Below are positions 1-10,300 of a stretch of DNA of 64,000 bases, in pieces. The DNA comes from Paenibacillus sp. 481 (lineage in GTDB: Bacteria > Bacillota > Bacilli > Paenibacillales > Paenibacillaceae): assembly GCF_021223605.1 (NCBI RefSeq), contig NZ_CP075175.1, forward strand, positions 4,853,501-4,917,500, in the 5' to 3' direction. Both the position numbers and the translations under genes were made by a program. Every line of letters starts with the position of its first letter. The first letter of the stretch is position 1. Under the pieces are notes generated by a model that saw only the letters and a list, made by a program, of their open reading frames with translations, searched no databases and was not told where the DNA came from.

Positions 1-2
1 CC

Positions 3-3000
3 ATCTTACTTGTGCAACCAGAAACCTACCATTTTGTATGGAGTTTCCATCATATTTTAATGGACGGCTGGTGCTTGTCGATCGTCACGAAAGAAGCTTT
101 CGGAAACTACTTTAGTATGTTGGAACAACGAAAGCAAGAGCTGCCGACGGCTACGCCTTACAGTCAATTTATCGAATGGCTGGAACGCCAAGATCAAGAA
201 GAAGCTGGTCGCTATTGGAACAATTATTTAGCGGGATACGAACAACAGACGCTGCTACCTAAGATCACGACAAACAAAGTAGATGGCTATGCAGCTGAGC
301 AACTAACTTGCCCACTTGATAAGTCACTGAGTGAGGGTATGAATCGGGTTGCAAAGCAGTACCAAGTAACCATTAATACGTTGATGCAGACTGCTTGGGG
401 TATGGTGCTCCAAAAATATAATCACAACGATGATGTTGTCTTCGGCAGTGTGGTGTCTGGAAGACCGTCTGAAATTGCAGACGTGGAACAAATTATCGGC
501 TTGTTCATCAACACGATTCCAGTACGTATTCAGAGCGAATCAGGCGAAAGTTTTGCTGACGTGATGAAAAAGATTCAGGAGCAAGCACTGGCATCTAACG
601 CCTACGATACGTATCCACTTTACGAAATTCAGGCGCAGAGCGAGCAGAAGCAAGATTTGATTAATCATATTATGGTATTCGAAAATTACCCAGTGGGAGA
701 GCGGTTGGAGCAGCTGGGAAGTGGTAGTAAAGCAAGCTTTTCGATAGCCAATATTGAAGTAACTGAGCAGACCAACTATGACTTTGATTTGACCGTGATG
801 CCCGGGGAAACGATATCCATTATATTCGGGTACAATGCACACGTATACGATCTAGAAACGGTCGTACGCATTCAAAATCATCTTATTCATGTGCTGAAGC
901 AAATCATACACAATCCACAAATCAAGGTGGAGCAATTGGAATTGGCTTCAACTGAAGAACAAGAGCAAATTTTGGACATTTTCAATGCAACGGCAGCAGA
1001 CTATCCGCAGGAGAAGACGATACCTCAACAGTTCGAAGAGCAGGTAGAGCGCACCCCGGATCAGGTTGCGATTAGATTTGATGATAAGCTGATGACTTAT
1101 CGGGAGTTGAACGAGCGTGCGAATCGCCTAGCGCGAACGTTAAGATCCAAGGGAGTGCAAGCGAATCAGCTTGTAGGTCTGATGGCAGAGCGTTCTTGTG
1201 AGGTCATTGTTGGCATCATGGCGATTTTAAAAGCGGGCGGCGCCTATGTGCCAATCGATCCGGATTATCCGGAGGAGCGAATCAGCTATATGCTGAATGA
1301 CTCGGGCACGCAGTTGCTGCTGACACAGCATCATTTACAAGAGCGTGTCCATTATGAGGGCACGGTACTCTTGCTTGATGAGGTTCACGCCTATGAAGAG
1401 GACGGTTCAAATTTAGAGCTTATTCATGAGCCTAAAGATTTGATTTACGTAATCTATACATCAGGCACGACGGGTAATCCTAAGGGTGTTTTAGTCTCGC
1501 ATCAGAATGTGTGGAGCTACGTTCATCATTTTGTGGAGACGTTTAACATTCAGGCTACGGATCGGATTTTGCAGCAGGCTTCGATATCGTTCGATACGTC
1601 AATCGAGGAGCTGTATCCAGCTCTAATGACTGGGGCCAGCATTGTTATCCTAAGCAAGGATGACGTGATGAATGCGCAAATCTTGTCTGAACAAATTAGA
1701 GCACAGCAAATAACGGTCGTCACTTGTTCGCCATTGTTATTAAATGAATTGAATCAATGGTTAGGGGATGTCCATCCGGTAAGGCTGTTTCTTTCCGGTG
1801 GAGATGTGCTGCGGAAGGAATATTATTCTAACTTGCGTGGCGCGGATGTATATAACACATATGGGCCAACCGAAGGAACGGTATGTGCGACGTATCATCA
1901 GTGCTCTGGTAACGAAGGGTCTAGCGTCCCGATCGGTAAGCCAATCGCGAATAAACGCGTGTACATTTTAAATCGACATAGTAAACATAGTCAGCATGGT
2001 AAGTACTATCAGTTACAGCCGATCGGTGTACCAGGCGAGCTATGCATCAGTGGAGTAGGTACCGCTATTGGATATTTAAATCGTCCAGATTTAACTGAAG
2101 AGAAATTCGAGGCGGATCCATTTGTAGCAGGCGAGCGCATATACCGTACGGGGGATTTAGCGAGATGGTTGCCTGATGGCAGCCTTGAATATTTAGGACG
2201 GATTGACGATCAGGTGAAAATACGCGGATACCGTATCGAGCTCGGCGAAGTGGAGGCTCACTTGCTGCAAGTAGAAGGTGTGCAAGAGGCAGTTGTCGTT
2301 ACTCGAGATGATGAAACAGGAGCCAAAGTGTTATGCGCCTACTTCGTATCTGATAAGTTGTTACCTTCGAGTGAATTGAGAACGGTGATGTCTCAACAAC
2401 TGCCGAGTTATATGCTTCCAACGTACTTTGTGTCGCTGGAGCGGATGCCGTTGACACCGAATGGAAAGCTTGACCGTAAGGCTTTACCAGCACCAGAGGG
2501 CCTAATCCAGACTGGAACGGCATTCCAAGCACCGCGGACACCAGTGGAGCAGAAGCTGGCGGAAATATGGCAAGATGTGCTTGGCATTCCAGAGGTAAGT
2601 GTGCTTGACAACTTCTTTGAAATTGGCGGCCATTCGTTACGTGCTACGACGTTGGTAACTAAGATTCATAAGGAAATGAACAAGCAGGTACCGCTTAGAG
2701 ATGTATTCCAGCATCCAACTATTGAGCAAATGGCGGTCTTAATTACAAGCAAGGCGCAAGCGGTGTACACTACTATTCCTGCCGTAGCAGAACGAGCGTA
2801 CTATCCGGTATCTTCCGCACAAAAGCGGCTATATATTTTAAGTCAGCTTGAAGGTGGAGATTTAAGCTACAATATGCCGGGTGTTATGATCCTTGAAGGC
2901 AAGCTTGATCGGGTACGCTTTGAAGACTCATTCCGGAAGCTTATTTCGCGTCATGAGACGCTGCGAACCGGATTTGAATTTGTGAACGGTGAACCAGTAC

Positions 3001-6000
3001 AACGAATTCGCCATGACCGTGAGATCAAATTTGCCGTACAGGTTCAATCAGCGAGTGGTAAAGACAAGGATGAACTGGTCCGCGACTTTGTACGTCCGTT
3101 TGATTTGACGCAAGCACCGTTACTACGGGTAGAGTTAGTTGAGCAGGAACAGGATCGATATGTACTGTTGTTTGATATGCATCACCTGATTTCAGACGGC
3201 GTTTCGATGAACATTTTGATCCAAGAGTTTGTTCAGCTTTATGGAGGCGAAGAGTTGCATCCGCTTCGTATTCAATACAAGGATTATGCGGCGTGGCAGC
3301 AAGCAGGCATAAACAGCGAATCGATTACTGAGCAGTCTGTACATTGGTTAGATGCCTTTAGCGGAGAACTGCCTGTGCTTCATATGCCAACCGATTTTGC
3401 GAGACCAGCTGTGCAAAGTTTTGAGGGAGCAACTTATGATTTTGCACTAGGGAAATCAGTTAGTGATCGCTTGAAGCAGCTTGCGGAACAGACAGGAACT
3501 ACGTTGTATATGGTGTTATTAGCAGCTTATACGACGTTGCTGTCTAAATATACAGGTCAGGAAGATATCATTGTGGGTACGCCAATTGCAGGCAGAGCGC
3601 ATGCGGATTTGGAGCCTATGATCGGTATGTTTGTAAATACGTTGGCGTTGCGTCATTATCCAACAGCGGAAAAGACCTTCTTCAACTATTTGCAGGAAGT
3701 CAAAGAAAGTTCGATCAAAGCATTCGAAAATCAAGACTATCCGCTTGAAGAATTGATTGAGAAGCTTCACCTGAAAAGGGACATGAGCCGTAATGCCCTG
3801 TTTGATACGATGTTTGCTCTGCAAAACACAGAGCAGCAGGAAATTAACATCGAGGGATTGAGTCTCAAGTCGGTTCCAAGTATCAACACGGTATCTAAAG
3901 TTGACCTGACATTGGAAGCATTCGAGGAAGCCGAGGCAATTACATGTAGCATCGAGTATAGTACCGCACTGTACAAACGCGAAACGATAGAGCGGTTGTC
4001 AGCGCACCTTATTCAACTGCTCGATGTCATTGTGAACGATCCACAGACGACAATTTCGTCTATAGAGATGATAACAAGAGCTGAGCAGCAGCAAATATTG
4101 GAGGCATTCAACACGACAACAGCTGATTATCCACGGGATAAGTCCATCTCTCAATTGTTCGAAGAGCAGGTGGAGCGTACGCCGAATCAGGTTGCGGTTA
4201 GGTTTGATAGTCAGCAACTGACGTACCGAGAGCTTAACGAGCGAGCGAACCAGCTTGCACGAACGTTAAGAGCAGAAGGTGTGGCGGCAGACCAACTAGT
4301 TGGCATTCTAGTGGAAAGATCTTTAGAGATGATCGTAGGCATCTTCGGTATATTGAAAGCGGGAGCCGCTTATGTGCCGATTGATCCAGCGTTCCCTGTG
4401 GAGCGTATCCGCTACATGCTGGAGGATTCAGCAGCGAAGGTAGTTGTGCTGCAACGCCATTTACAGGAGCGTACTCCACATGCTTATTACACAGGTAAGC
4501 TCGTGCTGTTGGATGATGCGCAAGCGTACCATGAAGACGCTTCGAACTTGGAGCCGCTTGCTGGACCAGAGCATTTGGTCTATGTACTCTATACGTCAGG
4601 TACGACAGGTCAGCCGAAAGGCGTTATGATTGAGCACAAAAGTGCCATCAATACGATCCATTGGTATTACGAAAAATATGTGAAAACGATCAATCCTCAT
4701 CTATTGTTGACGGCAGAATATACGTTTGATCCGAGTGTGGAACAAATATTCTCTACGTTACTTCACGGAGCTACACTTCATTGTCTACGAAAAGAATCGC
4801 TGCTAGATAAGCGATTTGTGGCAGAATATGTGACCCAGTATCACATAAACATCCTAGACACATCCCCATTACTCATGCAGGAGCTCTTAGCAGATGATGA
4901 CAAGCTGGACAGCTTAAACATCCTCATTTGCGGAGGAGAGCGACTGGAAGATCGATTGAAGGACAAGCTTGTACAAAAAGGATATACGCTGTACAACCAT
5001 TACGGCCCTACGGAAGCGACGATTGATGCGCTCGCAAGTTTGTGTGAAGCAGATACGAAGGTATCGCTAGGCAAGCCGATTCCAAATGCGAATGTATATA
5101 TTTTAGACAGTCAGCGGCACCTACAGCCTGTTGGCATCGTCGGAGAGTTGTACATTGCGGGTGACGGACTGGCAAGAGGATATTTGAATCTTCCGGAGCT
5201 GACGGCAGAGAAGTTCGTCGACCATCCGTTTGCAGCAGGAGCGCGGATGTATCGCACAGGCGATTTGGCAAAATGGCTGCCGGATGGAAACATCGAGTTT
5301 GTCGGTCGGATTGACGATCAAGTTAAAATCCGTGGTTATCGGATTGAGCTAGGCGAAGTGGAAGCGCAGCTAGCAAAAGTCGCGACCATAAACGAAACGG
5401 TCGTCGTAGCTAGAGCGGAAGCAAACGGGGAGAACGAGCTCTGTGCATACTTTGTCGCAGAAGAGCAGCTTCATATAGGTGAACTGAGAGCGGTATTAGC
5501 ACAAGCATTGCCAATCTATATGATCCCGTCCTACTTCGTACAGTTGGAGCAGCTGCCACTTACGGCGAACGGGAAAATTGACTATAAGGCGCTGCCTGCA
5601 CCGGAGGGAAGCGTGCAGACCGGAACTGAATATGTCGCACCGCGGACGCAAGAGGAGGAGCAGTTGGCTCAATTATGGAAGGAAGTACTGAGTATTTCCG
5701 ACGTTGGGGTCAGAGACAACTTCTTTGAAATTGGAGGCCATTCGTTACGTGCCACGACGTTGGTAGCTAAGATTCATAAAGAAATGAACAAAACTGTGCA
5801 GATACGCGAAGTATTCCTCTATCCAACGATCGAACAAATGGCACACTTGATCGTGGACAGAGAGCAAAATACGTATTTAAGTATTCCGATTGTTGGGGAA
5901 AGAGCATATTACCCGGTATCATCCGCACAGAAGAGACTATACATTTTGAGTCACCATGACGGTGGCGAGCTCACTTACAATATGTCGGCGGTATTGACAA

Positions 6001-7256
6001 TCGAAGGCGCGTTAGACCGCGCAAGGCTTGAAGAAGCGTTCCGGAAGCTCATTTCCCGTCATGAGACGCTGCGAACCGGATTTGAGTTTGTAAACGGAGA
6101 ACCGATGCAGCGTATATACCGTGAAGTAGACTTTTTCGTTGAATATGCACAGATCGGAACATCAGCCCAGACAGAGCAGACTCCGCAAGCAGAAATCGAT
6201 CAGCGGATTCACAACTTCGTGCGAACATTTAACCTTGAACAAGCACCGCTTCTTCGCGTCGGCTTGCTTGAAATCGAACCGGAACGTCATGTGTTGTTGT
6301 TCGATATGCATCATATTATTTCCGACGGCGTGTCCATGGGAATTGTAATTCAGGAGTTTACGCAGCTATATGAGGGTGAAGAAATAGCTCCCCTTCGTAT
6401 TCAATACAAGGATTACGCCGCTTGGCAGCAGCAAGAAATGCTTAGTGAACGCTACCAGCAGCAAGAACAGTATTGGTTGGAGCAATTCGCGGGAGAACTT
6501 CCAGTATTGAATTTGCCACTTGTGTATCCGAGGCCGGCTGTGCGTAGCTTTGAAGGCGCGCACTTCGAATTTGAGATTGCGAATAGCTTGACGGAACGCT
6601 TAAACCAGCTGGCGGTAAATAGCGGAAGCACGATGTATATGTTGCTATTAGCTGCATATACGATCTTACTCTCCAAGCATAGTGGACAAGAGGATATTAT
6701 TGTAGGAACTTCGGTTGCGGGACGCGTATCTGATGAACTGGAGCCGCTTATCGGGATGTTTGTTAACACGTTGGCATTACGGAATTACCCAGCACAAGAA
6801 AAATCATTCGGTGCGTATTTACAAGAACTAAATGAAAGAACACTGGAAGCGTTCGAACATCAAGACTATTTGTTTGAAGAACTGGTGGACAAGCTGAACA
6901 TTAAACGGGACCCACGCCGTAATCCATTGTTTGACACGATGTTTGTGATGCAAAATACAGAGAACAAAGAACTTGATATCGAATCCTTATCCTTTATTCC
7001 ATATGTCCAAGCTGATGTCACCGCTAAGTTTGACTTGACATTGTCAATGAGTATGGACACAGGGGGCATGAAAGGTACATTTGAATACTGCACCAAATTG
7101 TTTAACCAATCAAAAATGGAGCAGTTGTCGAATGACCTGGCGCACATTTTATCCCTTATCGTAGATACGCCATCTATGAAACTGGGAGAAATTGAAATGA
7201 AAAATACAACCAAAGATCATGCTGCGGTAGTTGAATCCATCGATTTTGCGTTCTGA
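3..7256 (+). CDS. Non-ribosomal peptide synthetase, 5'-truncated by window edge (C-A-T-C-A-T-C)
   Basis: Multimodular NRPS whose reading frame is open at the window start, so the true start lies upstream; about 2417 residues are visible. Domains in order by nucleotide: the end of a condensation domain (HHILMDGW near nt 48), adenylation domain 1 (~980-2490), carrier protein with GGHSL (Ser near 2633), C domain with HHLISDG (~3180), adenylation domain 2 (~4125-5600), carrier protein (GGHSL ~5735), and a final C domain (HHIISDG ~6310). The protein stops right after that C domain, so its acceptor A-T must come from the next protein. By-eye specificity codes are D-T-E-T-L-G-T-V-C-K for A1 (unassigned) and D-P-E-D-I-G-H-I-D-K for A2, whose acidic pocket suggests a basic residue such as Orn, Dab or Lys. 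The first C domain resembles those that follow epimerization domains in the next gene, so the upstream residue is probably D. A1 carries a small His/Ser-rich insertion near nt 1975-2010. Confidence 0.95.
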   Translation: MLLVQPETYHFVWSFHHILMDGWCLSIVTKEAFGNYFSMLEQRKQELPTATPYSQFIEWLERQDQEEAGRYWNNYLAGYEQQTLLPKITTNKVDGYAAEQLTCPLDKSLSEGMNRVAKQYQVTINTLMQTAWGMVLQKYNHNDDVVFGSVVSGRPSEIADVEQIIGLFINTIPVRIQSESGESFADVMKKIQEQALASNAYDTYPLYEIQAQSEQKQDLINHIMVFENYPVGERLEQLGSGSKASFSIANIEVTEQTNYDFDLTVMPGETISIIFGYNAHVYDLETVVRIQNHLIHVLKQIIHNPQIKVEQLELASTEEQEQILDIFNATAADYPQEKTIPQQFEEQVERTPDQVAIRFDDKLMTYRELNERANRLARTLRSKGVQANQLVGLMAERSCEVIVGIMAILKAGGAYVPIDPDYPEERISYMLNDSGTQLLLTQHHLQERVHYEGTVLLLDEVHAYEEDGSNLELIHEPKDLIYVIYTSGTTGNPKGVLVSHQNVWSYVHHFVETFNIQATDRILQQASISFDTSIEELYPALMTGASIVILSKDDVMNAQILSEQIRAQQITVVTCSPLLLNELNQWLGDVHPVRLFLSGGDVLRKEYYSNLRGADVYNTYGPTEGTVCATYHQCSGNEGSSVPIGKPIANKRVYILNRHSKHSQHGKYYQLQPIGVPGELCISGVGTAIGYLNRPDLTEEKFEADPFVAGERIYRTGDLARWLPDGSLEYLGRIDDQVKIRGYRIELGEVEAHLLQVEGVQEAVVVTRDDETGAKVLCAYFVSDKLLPSSELRTVMSQQLPSYMLPTYFVSLERMPLTPNGKLDRKALPAPEGLIQTGTAFQAPRTPVEQKLAEIWQDVLGIPEVSVLDNFFEIGGHSLRATTLVTKIHKEMNKQVPLRDVFQHPTIEQMAVLITSKAQAVYTTIPAVAERAYYPVSSAQKRLYILSQLEGGDLSYNMPGVMILEGKLDRVRFEDSFRKLISRHETLRTGFEFVNGEPVQRIRHDREIKFAVQVQSASGKDKDELVRDFVRPFDLTQAPLLRVELVEQEQDRYVLLFDMHHLISDGVSMNILIQEFVQLYGGEELHPLRIQYKDYAAWQQAGINSESITEQSVHWLDAFSGELPVLHMPTDFARPAVQSFEGATYDFALGKSVSDRLKQLAEQTGTTLYMVLLAAYTTLLSKYTGQEDIIVGTPIAGRAHADLEPMIGMFVNTLALRHYPTAEKTFFNYLQEVKESSIKAFENQDYPLEELIEKLHLKRDMSRNALFDTMFALQNTEQQEINIEGLSLKSVPSINTVSKVDLTLEAFEEAEAITCSIEYSTALYKRETIERLSAHLIQLLDVIVNDPQTTISSIEMITRAEQQQILEAFNTTTADYPRDKSISQLFEEQVERTPNQVAVRFDSQQLTYRELNERANQLARTLRAEGVAADQLVGILVERSLEMIVGIFGILKAGAAYVPIDPAFPVERIRYMLEDSAAKVVVLQRHLQERTPHAYYTGKLVLLDDAQAYHEDASNLEPLAGPEHLVYVLYTSGTTGQPKGVMIEHKSAINTIHWYYEKYVKTINPHLLLTAEYTFDPSVEQIFSTLLHGATLHCLRKESLLDKRFVAEYVTQYHINILDTSPLLMQELLADDDKLDSLNILICGGERLEDRLKDKLVQKGYTLYNHYGPTEATIDALASLCEADTKVSLGKPIPNANVYILDSQRHLQPVGIVGELYIAGDGLARGYLNLPELTAEKFVDHPFAAGARMYRTGDLAKWLPDGNIEFVGRIDDQVKIRGYRIELGEVEAQLAKVATINETVVVARAEANGENELCAYFVAEEQLHIGELRAVLAQALPIYMIPSYFVQLEQLPLTANGKIDYKALPAPEGSVQTGTEYVAPRTQEEEQLAQLWKEVLSISDVGVRDNFFEIGGHSLRATTLVAKIHKEMNKTVQIREVFLYPTIEQMAHLIVDREQNTYLSIPIVGERAYYPVSSAQKRLYILSHHDGGELTYNMSAVLTIEGALDRARLEEAFRKLISRHETLRTGFEFVNGEPMQRIYREVDFFVEYAQIGTSAQTEQTPQAEIDQRIHNFVRTFNLEQAPLLRVGLLEIEPERHVLLFDMHHIISDGVSMGIVIQEFTQLYEGEEIAPLRIQYKDYAAWQQQEMLSERYQQQEQYWLEQFAGELPVLNLPLVYPRPAVRSFEGAHFEFEIANSLTERLNQLAVNSGSTMYMLLLAAYTILLSKHSGQEDIIVGTSVAGRVSDELEPLIGMFVNTLALRNYPAQEKSFGAYLQELNERTLEAFEHQDYLFEELVDKLNIKRDPRRNPLFDTMFVMQNTENKELDIESLSFIPYVQADVTAKFDLTLSMSMDTGGMKGTFEYCTKLFNQSKMEQLSNDLAHILSLIVDTPSMKLGEIEMKNTTKDHAAVVESIDFAF

Positions 7257-7275
7257 TTGTAAGGTTCTGTCACGA

Positions 7276-7308
7276 GAGTGTGCTATTCATTTACTGAATA
7301 GCACACTC
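7276..7308 (+). terminator. Perfect 14-bp hairpin between the two NRPS genes
   Basis: GAGTGTGCTATTCA and its exact reverse complement flank a 5-nt loop 20 bases after the NRPS stop codon. A T-rich but interrupted stretch follows. It looks like a terminator or attenuator. It leaves only about 65 bases before the next start, so the second NRPS gene is either read through or has its own promoter in this gap. Confidence 0.7.
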
Positions 7309-7375
7309 CTTATCTTCATCTTATCAAATCTAAGCTGATCACGTTCATTACACCGACATTGAGGAGTGGATTACT

Positions 7376-10300
7376 TTGAATTCGGAAGCTGTTTTTGAAA
7401 AAGAGAAAGCTTTTTGGCACGATAAGTTTGATACAGAAGATCAATTCATTTTCCTTCCTTATACAAAAACAAATCATTTGCAGCAGTATACCAATCGTGT
7501 TCACACTTTTCACAGTACGTTTCCATCTTCAACCTACCAACGAGTTACAGCTATTGCTGGCGGGTCCCAGTTAGCTGTTTTTATGATTTTGTTAGCAGGT
7601 GTAGAGTCGTTGTTATATAAATATACACGTGAAGAAAATATGATTTTAGGAATTCCAGCGCTAAACGCAAGTAATCTGTTAATTTTAAAAAATACGGTTA
7701 ATCATGCTAGTACATTTAAATCATTATTACAGCAATTGAAAGCATCTGTGAGCGAAAGTATTGAACATCAAAGTCACTCGATATGGAACTTCATCGAACA
7801 CTTAAATATTCAATATGATGCTAGTGGCGCTCCAATAATGAACACGATCGTGGCCTTAAAAGAAATTCATGCCGATGATTTTAATCACAATGTCGCTTCG
7901 GATGTTATTTTTCGGTTTGACTTAGAAAATAGTTCCCTGCAATTAAAAGTAATGTATAACGAACTTCGTTACGACGAGGCTTATATTGCTCAGTTTGTGA
8001 GCCATTTACACCATATTTTCTCTATCATGCTGTATCAGGTTGAGCTTGAAATTGACGAAATAGATCTTTTATCAGAGGATGAGAAAACGAAAATCGTAGT
8101 GGAATTTAACCATACGGAAACGGATTATCCTCACGATAAGTCGATTGCTCAGTTGTTCGAGGAACAGGCAGCACACACACCAGACCAATTAGCCGTGGTC
8201 TTTGAACATAAGCAGCTTACATATGGCGAATTAAACGCAAAAGCCAATCAGCTTGCTCGTACATTAAGGTCTGAAGGCGTACAAGCGGACGATTTAATCG
8301 GCATTGTAACCGATCGTTCTGTAGAAATGCTAATTGGAATTGTCGGGATTTTGAAAGCCGGTGGCGCGTATGTACCGATTGATCCTGATTATCCAGAAGA
8401 TCGTATTAACTACATTTTGGAGAACTCTGGAGCAAATCTGGTGCTGCACCATAACAAGGAGATACGGGATCGGGTATCCTTTTCTGGTAAGTTCATAGAT
8501 TTATATGATACGCAAGTATATAACGAAGACAGTACGAACTTGGCATGCATAGCGAAGCCAGATCATCGGGCTTACATCATGTACACCTCGGGCACGACTG
8601 GCAAGCCTAAAGGGGTTATGGTTGAGCAACGCAATGTGGTTCGATTGGTGAAAAATACGAATTTTGTCGAGTATAACGAGCACACACGTATATTGCAGAC
8701 AGGTAGCGTCGGATTTGATGCTTCCACATTTGAATTTTGGGGAGCTCTGCTAAACGGTGGGCAGCTGTATATGGTGCCGAGTGACGTGATTTTGAATGCG
8801 CCGTTGTTTAAAGACGCAATTCGAAAATATAAAATTAATTTGATGTGGCTGACATCGCCACTATTTAATCAATTGTCACAACAGGATAGGCAGCTATTTA
8901 ATGGTGTTGAGACGTTGCTGATCGGAGGCGACGTCGTATCCGTCCCGCACATTAATCAAGTATTACAAGACAATCCTTCATTACGTATCATTAACGGGTA
9001 TGGCCCAACAGAAAATACAACGTTTTCTACTACATTCGAGATTCGTAGTGAGCAGACAGAAGCTGTACCTATTGGACGTCCGATCGCTAATTCCACAGCT
9101 TACGTGGTGGACACTCAGATGAGATTGCAACCAATAGGAGTCTGGGGTGAACTTCTAGTAGGTGGCGATGGTGTAGCACGGGGATACTTAAACGATTCAG
9201 AGCTTACGGCGCAAAAGTTTATCGAGAATCCATTTCAAGCTGGCGAACGCTGCTATCGGACAGGAGATATCGTGCGGTGGCGGGCAGATGGAGTTCTTGA
9301 ATACCAGGGCCGTATGGATGAGCAAGTGAAAATACGTGGCTACCGCATTGAGCTTGCTGAAGTGGAATCGCGAATAGCTTCGCTAGATATCATTCAAGAA
9401 GCGGCTGTGGTGGCGCGTGAAGATAGCACAGGGCAGAAGGTGCTTTGTGCATACTTTGTGGCTCCTACACGATTAAGCACAGGTGAAATACGACATGCAT
9501 TATTAAAAGAGCTACCTAGCTTTATGATACCGTCCTATTTCGTGCAGCTAGAGCATATGCCACTTACGATGAACGGAAAAGTAAATCGAAGGGCGCTACC
9601 TGCGCCAGAAGAGAACGTTCGATCTGGGGCCGAGTATGTAGCACCGCGCACAGCAACAGAAGAAACGCTACTTTCCATTTGGAAAACGGTCTTAGGAACC
9701 CCGAATATCGGGATATTTGATAATTTCTTCGATCTTGGCGGAGACTCTATTAAATCGATTCAAGTATCTTCGAGGTTGTATCAAGCCGGATATAAAGTCG
9801 ATATGAAAAAGTTGTTCAACTTCCCAACTGTCGCAGAATTGAGCAGTCATTTACAGCCGATTGGTCGAATTGCGGACCAAGGGGAAGTGAGTGGTGCAGT
9901 TGAATTGACACCGATTCAGCAGTGGTTTTTTGAGCAAAATAGTCCTGCCCCGCATTATTTTAATCAGGCGGTTATGTTATATCAGGAGCAGGGCTTCGAC
10001 GAAGCGGTGCTTCACAAAGTCATGCATAAATTGGTGGAGCATCACGATGCGTTGCGGATGGTGTTCCGCGCAGCCCCGAACGAAATGCGATTCGAAGCTT
10101 GGAATCGTGCTATCGATGAAGGGGATCTGTACAGCCTGAACATGTTCAACTTTAAAGAAGTAGCAGAATCAAGTCTAGCTACAGCAATAGAAGCAAGCGT
10201 GAGTAACATGCATAACAGTTTTAACATAGGCGAAGGCCCACTCATTAAAATAGGCTTATTTCAGTGTGCAACTGGCGACCATCTCTTAATCGTAGTTCAC

